A stretch of DNA of 49,096 nt from Armatimonadota bacterium (lineage in GTDB: Bacteria > Armatimonadota > JAAZEB01). Below, in pieces: positions 1 to 7,910 of this stretch (position 1 is the stretch's first letter; each line of letters begins with the position of its first letter). The notes beneath the pieces are model-generated. The model did not search any database. It was not told the DNA's origin and saw nothing but the letters and a program-made list of their open reading frames with translations. Where the stretch lies: contig JAAZEB010000116.1 of NCBI GenBank assembly GCA_012512505.1, positions 1 through 49,096 on the forward strand, read 5' to 3'. Both the position numbers and the translations under genes were made by a program.

Positions 1-231
1 CGCCTGGTCGGCCCCGGCCAGGTAGAGTTCACCGCCGGCGACGACCCGGGTGGCGGCCTCCTCGGCGGCCCGGGTGAGCGCCGGCACGTGCGGCGCGACC
101 CGCGCGATCAGCGCCTCCGTTGCCCGGAGGGTGTCCCGGGCCGGGCTGGCCGCCGCTGGCCCGGCGACCAGGCCGACCAGCAGCCAGGCGAGCCAGGCAC
201 CTCTCGACTGCATCCGCTTGCTTGTTGCCAT
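1..231 (-). CDS. Partial secreted protein, N-terminal 77 residues (C-terminus off the left edge)
   Basis: Reading leftwards from an ATG at 231, an open frame runs to the window edge. The first residues (MATSKRMQSRG, then a Leu/Val/Ala-rich stretch ending AGPAAA) look like a Sec signal peptide cleaved after Ala-Ala-Ala. The mature part has a helical segment (RATEALIARVAPHVPALTRA) followed by RVVAGGELYLAG. That end resembles the first strand of SIS-type sugar-phosphate-binding proteins, but 77 residues are too few to name a family. A G-rich Shine-Dalgarno-like run (GGGGGG) lies just upstream of the ATG. The gene is divergent from the membrane protein starting at 428. Function not assigned. Confidence 0.6.
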   Translation of the reverse strand, partial: MATSKRMQSRGAWLAWLLVGLVAGPAAASPARDTLRATEALIARVAPHVPALTRAAEEAATRVVAGGELYLAGADQA

Positions 232-427
232 GTTGCCCCCCACATTCGGGCGGCGGCACCCTGCCGGCCGCCGGTTTCCCCTTCGTTCGCGCTCTGGTGG
301 GCGTTCCCTGCCCGGCCGCGCCCTTGCGGAGCGGCGCGCGGCGGCGGCAACGTTTAGCCTCGCGTGCCAGCGGCAAACACTGCGCAGGGAGTCGGCCATG
401 CCACTCCCATAGGAGGGAGTTCACCAA

Positions 428-1021
428 ATGGAGAGACGAGAGGGAGAGGAGATCCACATCACCCCTGAGCATGGCTCTGCAGGTGGGGTGGCGCCCGCGG
501 CGGCCGCATGGCCCGCCATCGGCGTGGACCGCATCCGTTGGGGTGCTATCTGGGCGGGTCTCCTGGTCGCCATCGCCACCCAGATGATCCTGAGCGCGTT
601 TGGGCTGGCGATCGGTCTCTACAGCTTCACCGCTGCCACCGTCGGGGGCGTGGGGGGCATCAACTGGAGCGCCGTGGGCCTCTGGAGCGCCATCTGGGGG
701 CTGATCGCGCTGTTCCTCGGGGGCTGGACGGCAGCGCGTCTGGCGTCGTCGCCATCGTTGGCCAATGGGATCTGGCACGGGGCGATCGTGTGGGCGCTGA
801 CCCTGGTGTTGGGCACGCTGTTAGCGGCGCTGGGCATCACCGGGGTGCTGGGCTTCCTGCCGTCGCGCGTGCTCACCACGCCGGGGATCACCACGGGCGA
901 TGTGATCAACACCTCCTGGGGCTTCTTCATCGGGTCCCTGCTCGGCCTGGGTGCGGCGATCTGGGGTGGCGCCGTGGGGCGGCGCCGCGAGAGAACCGAG
1001 GAAGAAGCGCGGGGGGCGTAA
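428..1021 (+). CDS. Four-helix integral membrane protein of unknown function
   Basis: A 197-residue protein with a polar N-terminal 35 residues, then about four hydrophobic helices (roughly residues 38-60, 78-100, 112-138 and 163-185) and a charged C-terminus (GRRRERTEEEARGA). The opening of helix 1, RIRWGAIWAGLLVAIATQM, is the pattern seen in YrzE/PhnA-like small membrane proteins in which the helices are glycine/alanine-rich. The start is fixed by AGGAGGGAG at 411-419. The gene stands alone, convergent with ribonuclease Z. No catalytic residues are visible; a role in the envelope is inferred only from topology. Confidence 0.8.
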   Translation: MERREGEEIHITPEHGSAGGVAPAAAAWPAIGVDRIRWGAIWAGLLVAIATQMILSAFGLAIGLYSFTAATVGGVGGINWSAVGLWSAIWGLIALFLGGWTAARLASSPSLANGIWHGAIVWALTLVLGTLLAALGITGVLGFLPSRVLTTPGITTGDVINTSWGFFIGSLLGLGAAIWGGAVGRRRERTEEEARGA

Positions 1022-1159
1022 CGCAGCCCGCGCGTGATGCCCGAGAGAGACGTGAGGCGTGGCGCACCGGGTGCGTGGCGCGCGCCAGCGGGATGGGTGC
1101 CCGCAGCGGTGCAGGGCCCGCACCCCTTGTGCCGCGGGCACCGCGTGCCTGCCCGTGCG

Positions 1160-2125
1160 TCACGCCACGCGTTTTGGCACCGTTAGCCGCTGCAGATCCG
1201 CCGCCACCACCGTGGCGGGAAAGAGGCAGCCCGCGTCGGCGCGCTGCGCCTCCGGGTCCTGGTAGCGCGGGCTGATGTGGGTGAGCGCCAGCCGACGGGC
1301 ACCCGCCTGCGCCGCGATCGCTGCCGCTTCCGCCGCGGTGGAGTGTCCCTTCTGTTGGGCATCCTCCGCGCGGTCGCTGGTGAAGGTACTCTCGTGGATC
1401 AGCAAGTCGGCGTCGCGGGCCAGGGCCAAGCAGGCGGGGCAGGGGCGCGTGTCGGTGCAGTAGGCGATTCGCCGCCCCGGCACCGGCGGCCGCAGCACCT
1501 CCCGCGCCGTGACCACGCGCCCGTCGGCGGTCGTCACGCTCTCCCCGGCCTTCAGCCGCCCCATCAGCGGCCCATCCGCCACCCCGAGGCGCCGCGCCAC
1601 CGCCACGTCGAGCGCCCCCGGCCGCGGCGCTTCCTGCAGCGCGTAGCCCAGGCAGAGAATACGATGCTCCAGCGGCCGGCACTCCACCTCGTAGCCGCTG
1701 CCGTGCACCACCCGCTCCGGACCGCTGTGCTCGGTGATCTCCAGCGGAAAAGCGACGTGGGCCGCCAGCCGCTCGAGGGTGGCGCGGATGAAGTCGCCGA
1801 TTCCCGGCGGGCCGTGGAGGCCCAGCGGCTGAGTGCGGCCGCCGAGTTGCAGGCTCATCAGGAGACCAGGCAGGCCCAGGACGTGGTCGCCATGCAGGTG
1901 GCTGATCAGGATGTGCGCGAGGCGCCCGGGGCGTAAGCCGGCACGGCGGAACTGTATCTGCGTGCCCTCGCCGCAGTCGAAGAGGAGGATCTCGCCCCCC
2001 AGCGAGAGCGCCAGCGACGGCAGGCCCCGCGTTTCCGTGGGGATGCCGGCGCTGGTACCCAGGAAGGTGACCTGGATCGCGCCCGCCGGCGCCCGCGCGC
2101 TCAGCGCCGCCGTCCTTTCCCCCAC
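1160..2125 (-). CDS. rnz: Ribonuclease Z (tRNA 3'-processing endonuclease)
   Basis: A 321-residue metallo-beta-lactamase-fold nuclease that removes the 3' trailer of tRNA precursors. Zinc ligands are visible: HLHGDH at residues 76-81, His154 in RPLEH, Asp225 in YCTD and His283 in LTHISPRY. The segment DGPLMGRLKAGESV around 185-198 is the lead-in to the substrate arm typical of short bacterial RNase Z enzymes, and ESTF (245-248) is also conserved. Length is normal for the family (about 300-320). The start is a GTG at 2125; the first 16 residues precede the usual QVTFLGT strand, so a slightly later non-ATG start is possible. Monocistronic, convergent with the membrane protein at 428. Confidence 0.93.
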   Translation of the reverse strand: MGERTAALSARAPAGAIQVTFLGTSAGIPTETRGLPSLALSLGGEILLFDCGEGTQIQFRRAGLRPGRLAHILISHLHGDHVLGLPGLLMSLQLGGRTQPLGLHGPPGIGDFIRATLERLAAHVAFPLEITEHSGPERVVHGSGYEVECRPLEHRILCLGYALQEAPRPGALDVAVARRLGVADGPLMGRLKAGESVTTADGRVVTAREVLRPPVPGRRIAYCTDTRPCPACLALARDADLLIHESTFTSDRAEDAQQKGHSTAAEAAAIAAQAGARRLALTHISPRYQDPEAQRADAGCLFPATVVAADLQRLTVPKRVA

Positions 2126-2217
2126 GCTTGCCCGTCGCTCGCCGTCAGGCTCCCGCGTCTAATGCAGACCGATGGCCTCATGGCTGTCCTCCAGCGGCGC
2201 CAGGCCGGCCGAGATCC

Positions 2218-3930
2218 TTAGAGGATTCCTTCGAGCTTCAGCTTGGTGCGGATCTCGTCCAACTCCTGCAAGGCGGCGTTGCGATCAAACGTCTCGCGCA
2301 GCGAGTCTGGCAGCATACTGCGGGTGGAGCACTCGGTGAGCGCCAGCAGCTCCATGTAGCGGATCATGTCCTCGTTGCGCGCCTGGATGAAGTCATCCAA
2401 CGCGGCGAGGAGGTGCCGGTCGGTGAGGGCGCTGGCGCCCTCGTCGTCGGCGATCTCATCGGCGTGGAGGACGATCGACTCGATGTCGGCACCGGAGTAG
2501 CGGTCGGTGGCGGCGACAATCGGGCCCCAGTCCTTGATATCATAGGCGATACCTTCCTTCCTCATGATCGCCTGGAAGATCTGGGGGCGCATGTCGTCTT
2601 CCAGGTAGAGGAAGGGAATGATCTGGTCGATGCGGCCGCGGCGCTTCATCGCCACATCAATCAGGTCGAGGCGGTTGCTGGTGAAGATGAAGATAATGCG
2701 GCCGCGGTGCGCTGGGTCGCCCATGAAGCGGATCTTCTGGGCCCAGAGGCGCTTGTCTACCTCTGAATCTGCCAGGTTGCCGCGCGAGCCCTCGGACTGA
2801 TCGGCCTCATCGACGATGACGATCACGGGTGCCATCGCCTCGATCAGGCGGAAGACGTACTCCTGGTTGCGCTCGCTGGAGCCGACCCACATCTCGCGCG
2901 CTTCTTTGAGGATGACGCAGTTGACGCCCGACTCTTTGGCGAAGGCAAACGCCACCGCCGTCTTGCCGGTGCCGGGAGGGCCACCAAAGGCGATCGCCAT
3001 CGGCACGCGCTTCACGTTGCCCTGGCGCATGTGTTGGGCAATCTTCATCAGACGGTCCTTGATGTAGTCGAGGCCGCCGATGGTGTCGAGGCCGTGTTTT
3101 GGTTCCACCACCTCCAGGAGGCCGGCCGACTCGTCTTGCAAGATCTCCTTTTTCGTATCGCGCACCAGCTCGTAGCTGATCGGGCGCTTGTCGCGTCGGG
3201 CCAGCTTGTGCAGGTTGTAGAGGTTCTGGCGGTTTAAGCCGGCGGTTAGGCCCGCCAGTCGCTCCAGCGACATGTCGGGGGCCAGCGTGGCGCCCTGCTT
3301 CTCGATCAGGTAGCGCAGGTAAGCCAGACGCTCGTCGTAGTCGGGGCGTGGCACCTGCTGCAGATCGATCTGCGGCGCGGAGCGGAGGCTCTCATGCACG
3401 TCGCCTAGCTTGGCGGCGATCAAGACAACAATGGTGTCGGACTGCTCCAAGAGGTACTGGTTGGCGGCCCAGCGCTGAAGGGTGATGATGTTGTGCCGGT
3501 CCTCGGCGTTGAGGAAGGACGCCTGTCCCGAGGGGGCCACAGTCTCCAGGTAATCAATCACCACCGCGATGCTGGCTTTGGGCGACTTCAGCGCCGTCTC
3601 CAGCAGGCCGAGGACGATGGATGCCTGCTTCGGCACTTGCTTGAGGCCAGAGGCGTACTCCTCGCCGCGCAAGCCGGGCAGCGAAAAGAACCGGCGCCGC
3701 ATCTCCTCGTTGGCAAAGGTGAGCCCTTCGCTGACGTTGTAGAAGGCGACGATGTCCTTCTTTCCCTCGAAGAAGCGGTAGAAGAACTCCTTGAGTGAGA
3801 CGTAGTCGCCGTTATACGGCACCCGATCGAAGACGTTGAAGTGGATCAGAAAGGTATTGGCGACACCGGCCAGGTACTTCTGGCGCAGCTCCTCGGCCCA
3901 GGGGGGCAGCACACGGGTTGCGGTCTCCAT
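2218..3930 (-). CDS. AAA+ ATPase with a degenerate N-terminal ATPase-like half
   Basis: 570 residues from the ATG at 3930. The C-terminal half is a classical AAA+ module: Walker A GGPPGTGKT (316-324), Walker B VIVIVDEAD (369-377), sensor-1-like FTSNR (416-420), a MKRRGRID arginine-finger region (about 428-435) and a C-terminal lid with SGADIESIV. The N-terminal half (about 1-260) has strands such as ASIAVVIDYLE and TIVVLIAAKL in the order of a P-loop fold but no Walker A, so it may be an inactive ATPase domain. Substrate unknown; the AAA+ part is closest to the FtsH/CDC48-type classical clade. I chose 3930 over an upstream ATG at 4014 because GGTGGAGGT lies about 11 nt upstream and a promoter at 3954-3983 would exclude the longer form. 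Confidence 0.85.
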   Translation of the reverse strand: METATRVLPPWAEELRQKYLAGVANTFLIHFNVFDRVPYNGDYVSLKEFFYRFFEGKKDIVAFYNVSEGLTFANEEMRRRFFSLPGLRGEEYASGLKQVPKQASIVLGLLETALKSPKASIAVVIDYLETVAPSGQASFLNAEDRHNIITLQRWAANQYLLEQSDTIVVLIAAKLGDVHESLRSAPQIDLQQVPRPDYDERLAYLRYLIEKQGATLAPDMSLERLAGLTAGLNRQNLYNLHKLARRDKRPISYELVRDTKKEILQDESAGLLEVVEPKHGLDTIGGLDYIKDRLMKIAQHMRQGNVKRVPMAIAFGGPPGTGKTAVAFAFAKESGVNCVILKEAREMWVGSSERNQEYVFRLIEAMAPVIVIVDEADQSEGSRGNLADSEVDKRLWAQKIRFMGDPAHRGRIIFIFTSNRLDLIDVAMKRRGRIDQIIPFLYLEDDMRPQIFQAIMRKEGIAYDIKDWGPIVAATDRYSGADIESIVLHADEIADDEGASALTDRHLLAALDDFIQARNEDMIRYMELLALTECSTRSMLPDSLRETFDRNAALQELDEIRTKLKLEGIL

Positions 3931-3953
3931 TGCGGCACGCGACCTCCACCTCG

Positions 3954-3983
3954 ATTCTAACAGAACGGTGCAAAGAGAGTCAA
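3954..3983 (-). promoter_or_regulatory. Sigma-70-like promoter of the AAA+ ATPase gene
   Basis: On the minus strand TTGACT (3983-3978) and TAGAAT (3959-3954) are separated by 18 nt. The predicted start of transcription lies about 15-20 nt before the ATG at 3930, leaving room for the GGAGGT ribosome-binding site. This supports 3930, not 4014, as the start of the ATPase gene. Confidence 0.65.
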
Positions 3984-4018
3984 CGAGATTCCTGACTCGC
4001 AACCAGGACAACAAGCGA

Positions 4019-4047
4019 TTGACAGACAGACGAGTGTTGACTACAAT
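4019..4047 (+). promoter_or_regulatory. Sigma-70-like promoter, divergent, reading toward the comEA-like gene
   Basis: TTGACA (4019-4024) and TACAAT (4042-4047) with a 17-nt spacer. It points at the ComEA-like gene starting at 4299, implying a 5' leader of about 245 nt. The minus-strand promoter of the ATPase gene lies only about 35 bp away, so the two units form a divergent promoter region. Confidence 0.6.
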
Positions 4048-4298
4048 AGGTTGGCTTTCGTGCCGTGTCAGGACCGGCGATGGACAGACGGGTAGCCCGG
4101 GCGGGTGGCCGTTTACGGCGCCTCGCGAACGGCGCCCCGAACCGGCTAGTGTCTGGCGCGGCAGTTCATCGGCGCGTGGCGGTGCGCCGCGCGCGGACTA
4201 TTGTGTCTGGGTTTGTGCTGATGGCGGTCCCCCGCCGACCGCCGATCAGGCGGATCCTGACGGATTACTGACCACTCCCCGCCAACGGAGACAGGGCG
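4048..4298 (+). other. Long 5' leader of the comEA-like gene, with a dispersed repeat and hairpins
   Basis: No convincing gene. It holds a 28-nt sequence at 4095-4122 that recurs with three changes at 7694-7721, a GGCGCC-8nt-GGCGCC hairpin at about 4117-4136, and GGCGGTC/GACCGCC arms at about 4223-4243. No T-tract follows these hairpins. No known riboswitch class is recognised. A 68-codon open frame (4065-4271) is arginine-rich and without a ribosome-binding site, so I do not call it. Confidence 0.4.
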
Positions 4299-5087
4299 AT
4301 GTTGCCTCACTCTCGCCACACGCTGGCGGTTGCCGTCGGGGGGTTGTGCGTGTTGCTGCTGTTGGTGGTCGCCGGCACGCTGCTGCGCCGTCGGATGCCG
4401 CCGCCCCCGCCGCTGCCGGTGGTCGCCGCTCCTGCCCTTGCACCTGCCTCAAACGCGCCCCCGCCAAGCGCCGTGCCGCCGGTGACCCCCGTGCCGGCGC
4501 GGGCCCCCATCGTCGTTCACGTCGTCGGCTGCGTGCGGAAGCCGGGCGTCTACTCCTTTGCGGAGGGCGCCCGCGTCTGCGATGCCGTGCAGCGCGCTGG
4601 CGGCGCCAAGCCGCAGGCCGACCTGGAGGCGGTGAACCTGGCCGCCCGCCTGGAGGACGGCAAGCAGCTCTATGTGCCGCGCAAGCAGCCGGCCACGCCG
4701 GCCCAAACCGCCCGGCGCACCCCGGCGCCGCCGGCGCGGGCGACGACCTTCTGGACCCCACCGGCGGCAGTGAAGCTGGAGCCGATCCCGCCCGGGAGGA
4801 TGCCGCTGGCCAGACCGGCGGCCGGCTCCCCGGCACCGCCGGCTGAGGAGCCGGGCGAGGAAGCGCGCCCGGAGAAGATCCGGTCGCCCGAGGAGGGGCG
4901 CGTGAACATCAACCGCGCCGATGCTGCCGAGTTGCAGCGGCTTCCCGGCGTGGGCGTGGTCACCGCCCAGGCGATCCTGGAGTACCGGGCGCAGCACGGG
5001 CCGTTTCAGTCGGTGGAGCAACTCCTCGAGGTGCGCGGCATCGGCGAGAAACGCCTGGCAAAGCTGCGCGATCTGGTGGATCTGTAG
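4299..5087 (+). CDS. comEA: ComEA-like DNA-binding competence protein (SLBB plus helix-hairpin-helix)
   Basis: 262 residues. A single membrane anchor (about 8-28) is followed by a long Pro/Ala linker, an SLBB-type domain (about 71-127: IVVHVVGCVRKPGVYSF ... QLYVPR), a second Pro-rich linker, and a C-terminal ComEA-type double helix-hairpin-helix (about 202-262: VNINRADAAELQRLPGVG and EVRGIGEKRLAKLR). This is the layout of ComEA, the membrane-tethered DNA receptor of natural transformation. GGAGA at 4287-4291 precedes the ATG. No ComEC or ComF is next to it, so a role in DNA uptake here is inferred from family. The linker is longer than in Bacillus ComEA. Confidence 0.88.
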   Translation: MLPHSRHTLAVAVGGLCVLLLLVVAGTLLRRRMPPPPPLPVVAAPALAPASNAPPPSAVPPVTPVPARAPIVVHVVGCVRKPGVYSFAEGARVCDAVQRAGGAKPQADLEAVNLAARLEDGKQLYVPRKQPATPAQTARRTPAPPARATTFWTPPAAVKLEPIPPGRMPLARPAAGSPAPPAEEPGEEARPEKIRSPEEGRVNINRADAAELQRLPGVGVVTAQAILEYRAQHGPFQSVEQLLEVRGIGEKRLAKLRDLVDL

Positions 5088-5112
5088 CGGCGCAAAAGAG
5101 GGTACCTCCCGT

Positions 5113-5142
5113 TTGACACGGATTCAGGGGGAGTGCTATAAT
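5113..5142 (+). promoter_or_regulatory. Sigma-70 promoter with extended -10
   Basis: TTGACA (5113-5118), 18-nt spacer, TATAAT (5137-5142) preceded by TGC. Near-consensus. It drives the 109-aa gene at 5237 with a leader of about 88 nt. The string TGCTATAATG recurs in two other promoters of the window. Confidence 0.8.
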
Positions 5143-5236
5143 GCCCCTGCGGTAGCCTGCTGCTCTGTTCCGCCCTGGGGCGGCGGCAGGGGCGCTGATC
5201 TGGGTGCTTCATGACCGGTGCATTTGGAGGATACTG

Positions 5237-5566
5237 ATGGATGACGAGCGATGGGATGATATTGTTGATCTGATCGATGAACGGTTTGGCATTGATTCCA
5301 CCGAGAAGACCCAGACGGCACGCCGCGACGGCTCTCCCGAGTGGCGGGAGACGGTTGTCTTCAACGTGAAGGGGCGGCGCATGAAGCTGGAGCGCGTCAG
5401 CCGCCCCCGGGTGCTCGATGTCAAGACCTTCTACGCCCGCCGGCGCGCCGGCAACGCCTCCCGGGAGGAAGTGACCTACTCCGAAACAGAGCGCACCCAC
5501 TCGGTCACCCTCTACGAGTGGAGCAACGGCTGGCAGGAAGTGGACCTCTCGCAGATCTCGCGGTAA
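5237..5566 (+). CDS. Small conserved-looking protein of unknown function
   Basis: 109 residues, acidic at the N-terminus (MDDERWDDIVDLIDERFGI) and then strand-rich and basic (WRETVVFNVKGRRMKLERV, LDVKTFYARRRAG), ending in ETERTHSVTLYEWSNGWQEV. It has no signal peptide or membrane helix, so it is probably cytoplasmic and largely beta. I do not recognise the family. The start is decided by GGAGG at 5226-5230, six nt before the ATG; an upstream in-frame ATG at 5204 lacks a site. A near-consensus promoter directly upstream suggests strong expression. A hairpin at 5605-5628 follows the stop and may end transcription. Confidence 0.75.
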   Translation: MDDERWDDIVDLIDERFGIDSTEKTQTARRDGSPEWRETVVFNVKGRRMKLERVSRPRVLDVKTFYARRRAGNASREEVTYSETERTHSVTLYEWSNGWQEVDLSQISR

Positions 5567-5604
5567 CAGCCTCCCTCCAGCGAGCAGACCGAGCGGCCGT
5601 GCCG

Positions 5605-5628
5605 GCACGCCTCTGTTCAGGGGCGTGC
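5605..5628 (+). terminator. Possible terminator hairpin after the 109-aa gene
   Basis: GCACGCC (5605-5611) pairs with GGCGTGC (5622-5628) across a 10-nt loop. There is no T-run, so factor-independent termination is doubtful. Confidence 0.3.
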
Positions 5629-5826
5629 TCGCTCGCGGCCATCCGCGGCTTTCCAGCCGTCCTTCCCCCGCGGGGCGTGCCCCCGCATCCCCCCACAGTG
5701 CCCCAATCTCCCCACCGCCTGCGTGGCCTTCACCCGGCAGGAGGGGACCCTCTCCCGCCGAACTGAGTGCAAGGATGCTGCCGCCGTGCGCCGCACTCAG
5801 CGGCACGCCGGGAAGGGAAACAGGCG

Positions 5827-6228
5827 ATGGAACAAGACAACGTGCGCATCGTTCAGCAGGCGCTGGGTGCCTTCCTCCGCGGTGACCTGCCGGGCCTCCT
5901 CTCCTTTGTGGCCGAAGATTGCGACTGGTATACCCCCGGGCCGGAGGATATCCCGTTTGCCGGGCAGCGGCATGGTCCCGACGGCGTCGCCCAGTTCTTT
6001 ACCTCGCTGATGCAGACGATCGAGCCGGGACATTGGGAGCCGCACGAGGTCATCCCCGCCGGCGAGCACGTCCTGGTGCTGGGCTACGCCCAGGGCCGGG
6101 TGCGGGCGACGGGCCGCGAGTACGAGAGCCGCTTCGCTATCCTGGTGACCGTGCGCGACGGCAAGGTGGTGCGCTTCCGGGAGTACGGCGATACCTGGTC
6201 GCTGGTATCTGCTTTCCGCAATCTGTAG
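5827..6228 (+). CDS. SnoaL-like / NTF2-fold protein
   Basis: 133 residues with the NTF2-like cone fold of the SnoaL/ketosteroid-isomerase-like superfamily: an N-terminal helix (NVRIVQQALGAFLRGDL), a strand with DCDWYTPGP, the helix GPDGVAQFFTSLMQTI, and antiparallel strands HVLVLGYAQGRV, SRFAILVTVRDGKVVRFREY. The YGDTW ending is typical of the single-domain members. The family includes small-molecule isomerases and hydrolases, and many have no known reaction; no substrate can be given. The start at 5827 is preceded by GGGAAGGGAAA. It lies 86 nt upstream of the GH109-type gene on the same strand and could be cotranscribed. Confidence 0.82.
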   Translation: MEQDNVRIVQQALGAFLRGDLPGLLSFVAEDCDWYTPGPEDIPFAGQRHGPDGVAQFFTSLMQTIEPGHWEPHEVIPAGEHVLVLGYAQGRVRATGREYESRFAILVTVRDGKVVRFREYGDTWSLVSAFRNL

Positions 6229-6314
6229 CGGTGGGGGTGCCCCCGGCCGCGCGCTGGAGGTAGGGCGCGGGAGGAGGGCGTGGGCGTCTGCCGAACTGTT
6301 GCGCCAGGGCCGCC

Positions 6315-7637
6315 ATGGATGCGTGTGGGAGCACCACAACTCGACGGCAACTGCTCAAGGCCGGCGTTGGGGCGGCGGCCCTGGCGGCGTTGAAGGGGGA
6401 GCAGGCGATGGCAGAAGCCACCGGCAAAACGGTTCGGGTCGGCATGGTGGGCGTGGGTAGCCGGGGTACCCACTTGTTGCAGACGCTGCTGCAGATCCCC
6501 GGGGTGGCCGTGCCGGCTATCGGTGACATCAACCAGGAGCACGCGGCGCGGGCACAGGATCTGGTGGAGCAGGCCACCGGCAGACGCCCAGAGGCCTACA
6601 CCAGGGACGAGCGGCACTTTGAGGCGCTGTGCGCCCGCGAGGATCTCGACGCCGTCGTCTGCGCCACCTCCTGGCAGTGGCACACCCCGGTCATGCTGGC
6701 GGCGATGCGCGCTCGCAAGTACGGCGGCACCGAGGTGCCCGCCGGCCTCACCCTCGATGAGTTGTGGGCCCTCGTGCGCACCTCCGAGGCCACCGGCATG
6801 CCCTGCATGATGCTGGAGAACGTCAACTACTTCCAGAACGTGCTGGCGCTGCTGCGCATGGTCCGGGAGGGCGCCTTCGGCGAGCTGCTCCACTGCGAGG
6901 CGGGCTATCAGCACGACTGCCGCTTCCTGCTGTTCACTGAGGACGGAAAGCTCACCTGGCGCGGCGAGCATTACGCCCGCCTGAACGGCAACCTCTATCC
7001 CACCCACCCGATTGGCCCCATCGCCTGGTGGCTCGACATCAACCGGGGCGACCGCTTTGTTTCTCTCTCCAGCGTTAGCAGCCCGGCCGAGGGGATGCGC
7101 CGCTATGCCGCCGCCAAGTTCGGGGCCGATCATCCCCTGGCGAAGCGCGACTACGCCCACGGCGATGTGAATACCACCCTGCTGCGCACCGCCCGGGGGC
7201 GCACCGTCACCCTCTACTTTGACTGCTGCACCCCCCGCCCCTACGACCTCATCTTCCGCCTGCAGGGCACCCAGGGCATCTACTCGGGAACCCTGGATCA
7301 GATCTACCTCGAGGGGGTCTCTCCCCAATCCGACCAGTGGGAGCCGTTCGGCCCCTACCAGGAGCGCTACGCTCACCCGCTCTGGAAAGACCTGGAGGCG
7401 GAAGCGCGCCGCAACGGCGGGCACGGTGGGTGCGACTACCTGGTGATGTACGAGTTCGTCCAGGCGGTGCGCCGGCAGACGCCCACGCCGCAAGATGTCT
7501 ATGACGCTGCCTGCTGGAGCGCGGTGGTGCCGCTCTCGGTGGAATCGGTGGCGAAGGGCGGCGCCCAGATCGAGTTTCCCGATTTCACCCGCGGCCAGTG
7601 GAAGACAGCGCCACGCCTGCCGATCACCGGGGCGTGA
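6315..7637 (+). CDS. GH109-type glycosidase / Gfo-Idh-MocA oxidoreductase with Tat signal
   Basis: 440 residues. The N-terminus has a twin-arginine signal (TTRRQLLKAGVGAAALAAL). A Rossmann domain follows (VRVGMVGVGSRG, about 39-50) for NAD(H). The second half carries features typical of GH109 alpha-N-acetylgalactosaminidases: EVPAG, MMLENVNYF, CEAGYQHDCR, YPTHPIGP, INRGDRF and GGHGG. Family knowledge: GH109 enzymes remove terminal alpha-GalNAc by an NAD-dependent redox-elimination mechanism. Export and substrate here are inferred. An internal ATG at 6409 has a better ribosome-binding site (GGGGGAG) but would lose the Tat signal, so I keep 6315. It is followed by a repeat-rich interval and a convergent operon. 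Confidence 0.87.
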   Translation: MDACGSTTTRRQLLKAGVGAAALAALKGEQAMAEATGKTVRVGMVGVGSRGTHLLQTLLQIPGVAVPAIGDINQEHAARAQDLVEQATGRRPEAYTRDERHFEALCAREDLDAVVCATSWQWHTPVMLAAMRARKYGGTEVPAGLTLDELWALVRTSEATGMPCMMLENVNYFQNVLALLRMVREGAFGELLHCEAGYQHDCRFLLFTEDGKLTWRGEHYARLNGNLYPTHPIGPIAWWLDINRGDRFVSLSSVSSPAEGMRRYAAAKFGADHPLAKRDYAHGDVNTTLLRTARGRTVTLYFDCCTPRPYDLIFRLQGTQGIYSGTLDQIYLEGVSPQSDQWEPFGPYQERYAHPLWKDLEAEARRNGGHGGCDYLVMYEFVQAVRRQTPTPQDVYDAACWSAVVPLSVESVAKGGAQIEFPDFTRGQWKTAPRLPITGA

Positions 7638-7693
7638 GGCCGGCCCCAGCCCTAGAAGGGCTGCCCGATAGAGGCCGAGCGTCCGGAGGGGTG

Positions 7694-7721
7694 GCCCGGG
7701 CGGGTGGCCGTAAACGACGCC
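7694..7721 (+). repeat. Dispersed intergenic repeat, copy 2
   Basis: 28 nt matching 4095-4122: the first 18 nt are identical (GCCCGGGCGGGTGGCCGT) and the remaining ten differ at three positions. Its 3' part overlaps the left arm of the palindrome at 7707-7818. The other copy lies in the leader of the comEA-like gene. Confidence 0.7.
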
Positions 7722-7818
7722 CCTGTCCAAGGGGCAAGCCGACTAAAGCCGGCTAAACCAGCGCTCCGGAGCGTCCCTCAAGGCGCTTGTCCCCAAGGTC
7801 AGGGGCGTCGTTTACGGC
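7707..7818. repeat. 112-bp element with 19-bp perfect inverted repeats
   Basis: Left arm 7707-7725 and right arm 7800-7818 are exact reverse complements (GCCGTAAACGACGCCCCTG and its complement). The 74-nt interior holds GCCGACTAAAGCCGGC. It lies between convergent genes. The right arm plus its flank (7808-7820) matches 13 nt of the repeat at 4110-4122. It sits 3 nt from a heptamer array. Confidence 0.8.
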
Positions 7819-7821
7819 GCC

Positions 7822-7870
7822 CTGACACCTGACACCTATCACCTGACACCTATCACCTCACACCTGACAC
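7822..7870. repeat. Heptanucleotide tandem repeat array (7 units, CTGACAC type)
   Basis: Seven uninterrupted 7-bp units: CTGACAC, CTGACAC, CTATCAC, CTGACAC, CTATCAC, CTCACAC, CTGACAC. All fit CT-N-N-CAC, with variation confined to positions 3-4. A related array on the other strand is at 13482-13523. Confidence 0.9.
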
Positions 7871-7910
7871 CTGCTGGTTCAGCACTCTGGGCGGGTGATG
7901 CCAGGTGGGG

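Noticed and set aside
4065-4271. 68-codon arginine-rich frame in the comEA leader
   Set aside because: No ribosome-binding site, and it crosses a dispersed repeat.
6084-7730. 548-codon minus-strand open frame
   Set aside because: Antisense shadow of the GH109-type gene; low-complexity Gly/Ala/Arg composition.
7822-7870. CRISPR array
   Set aside because: The repeats are contiguous 7-mers without spacers.
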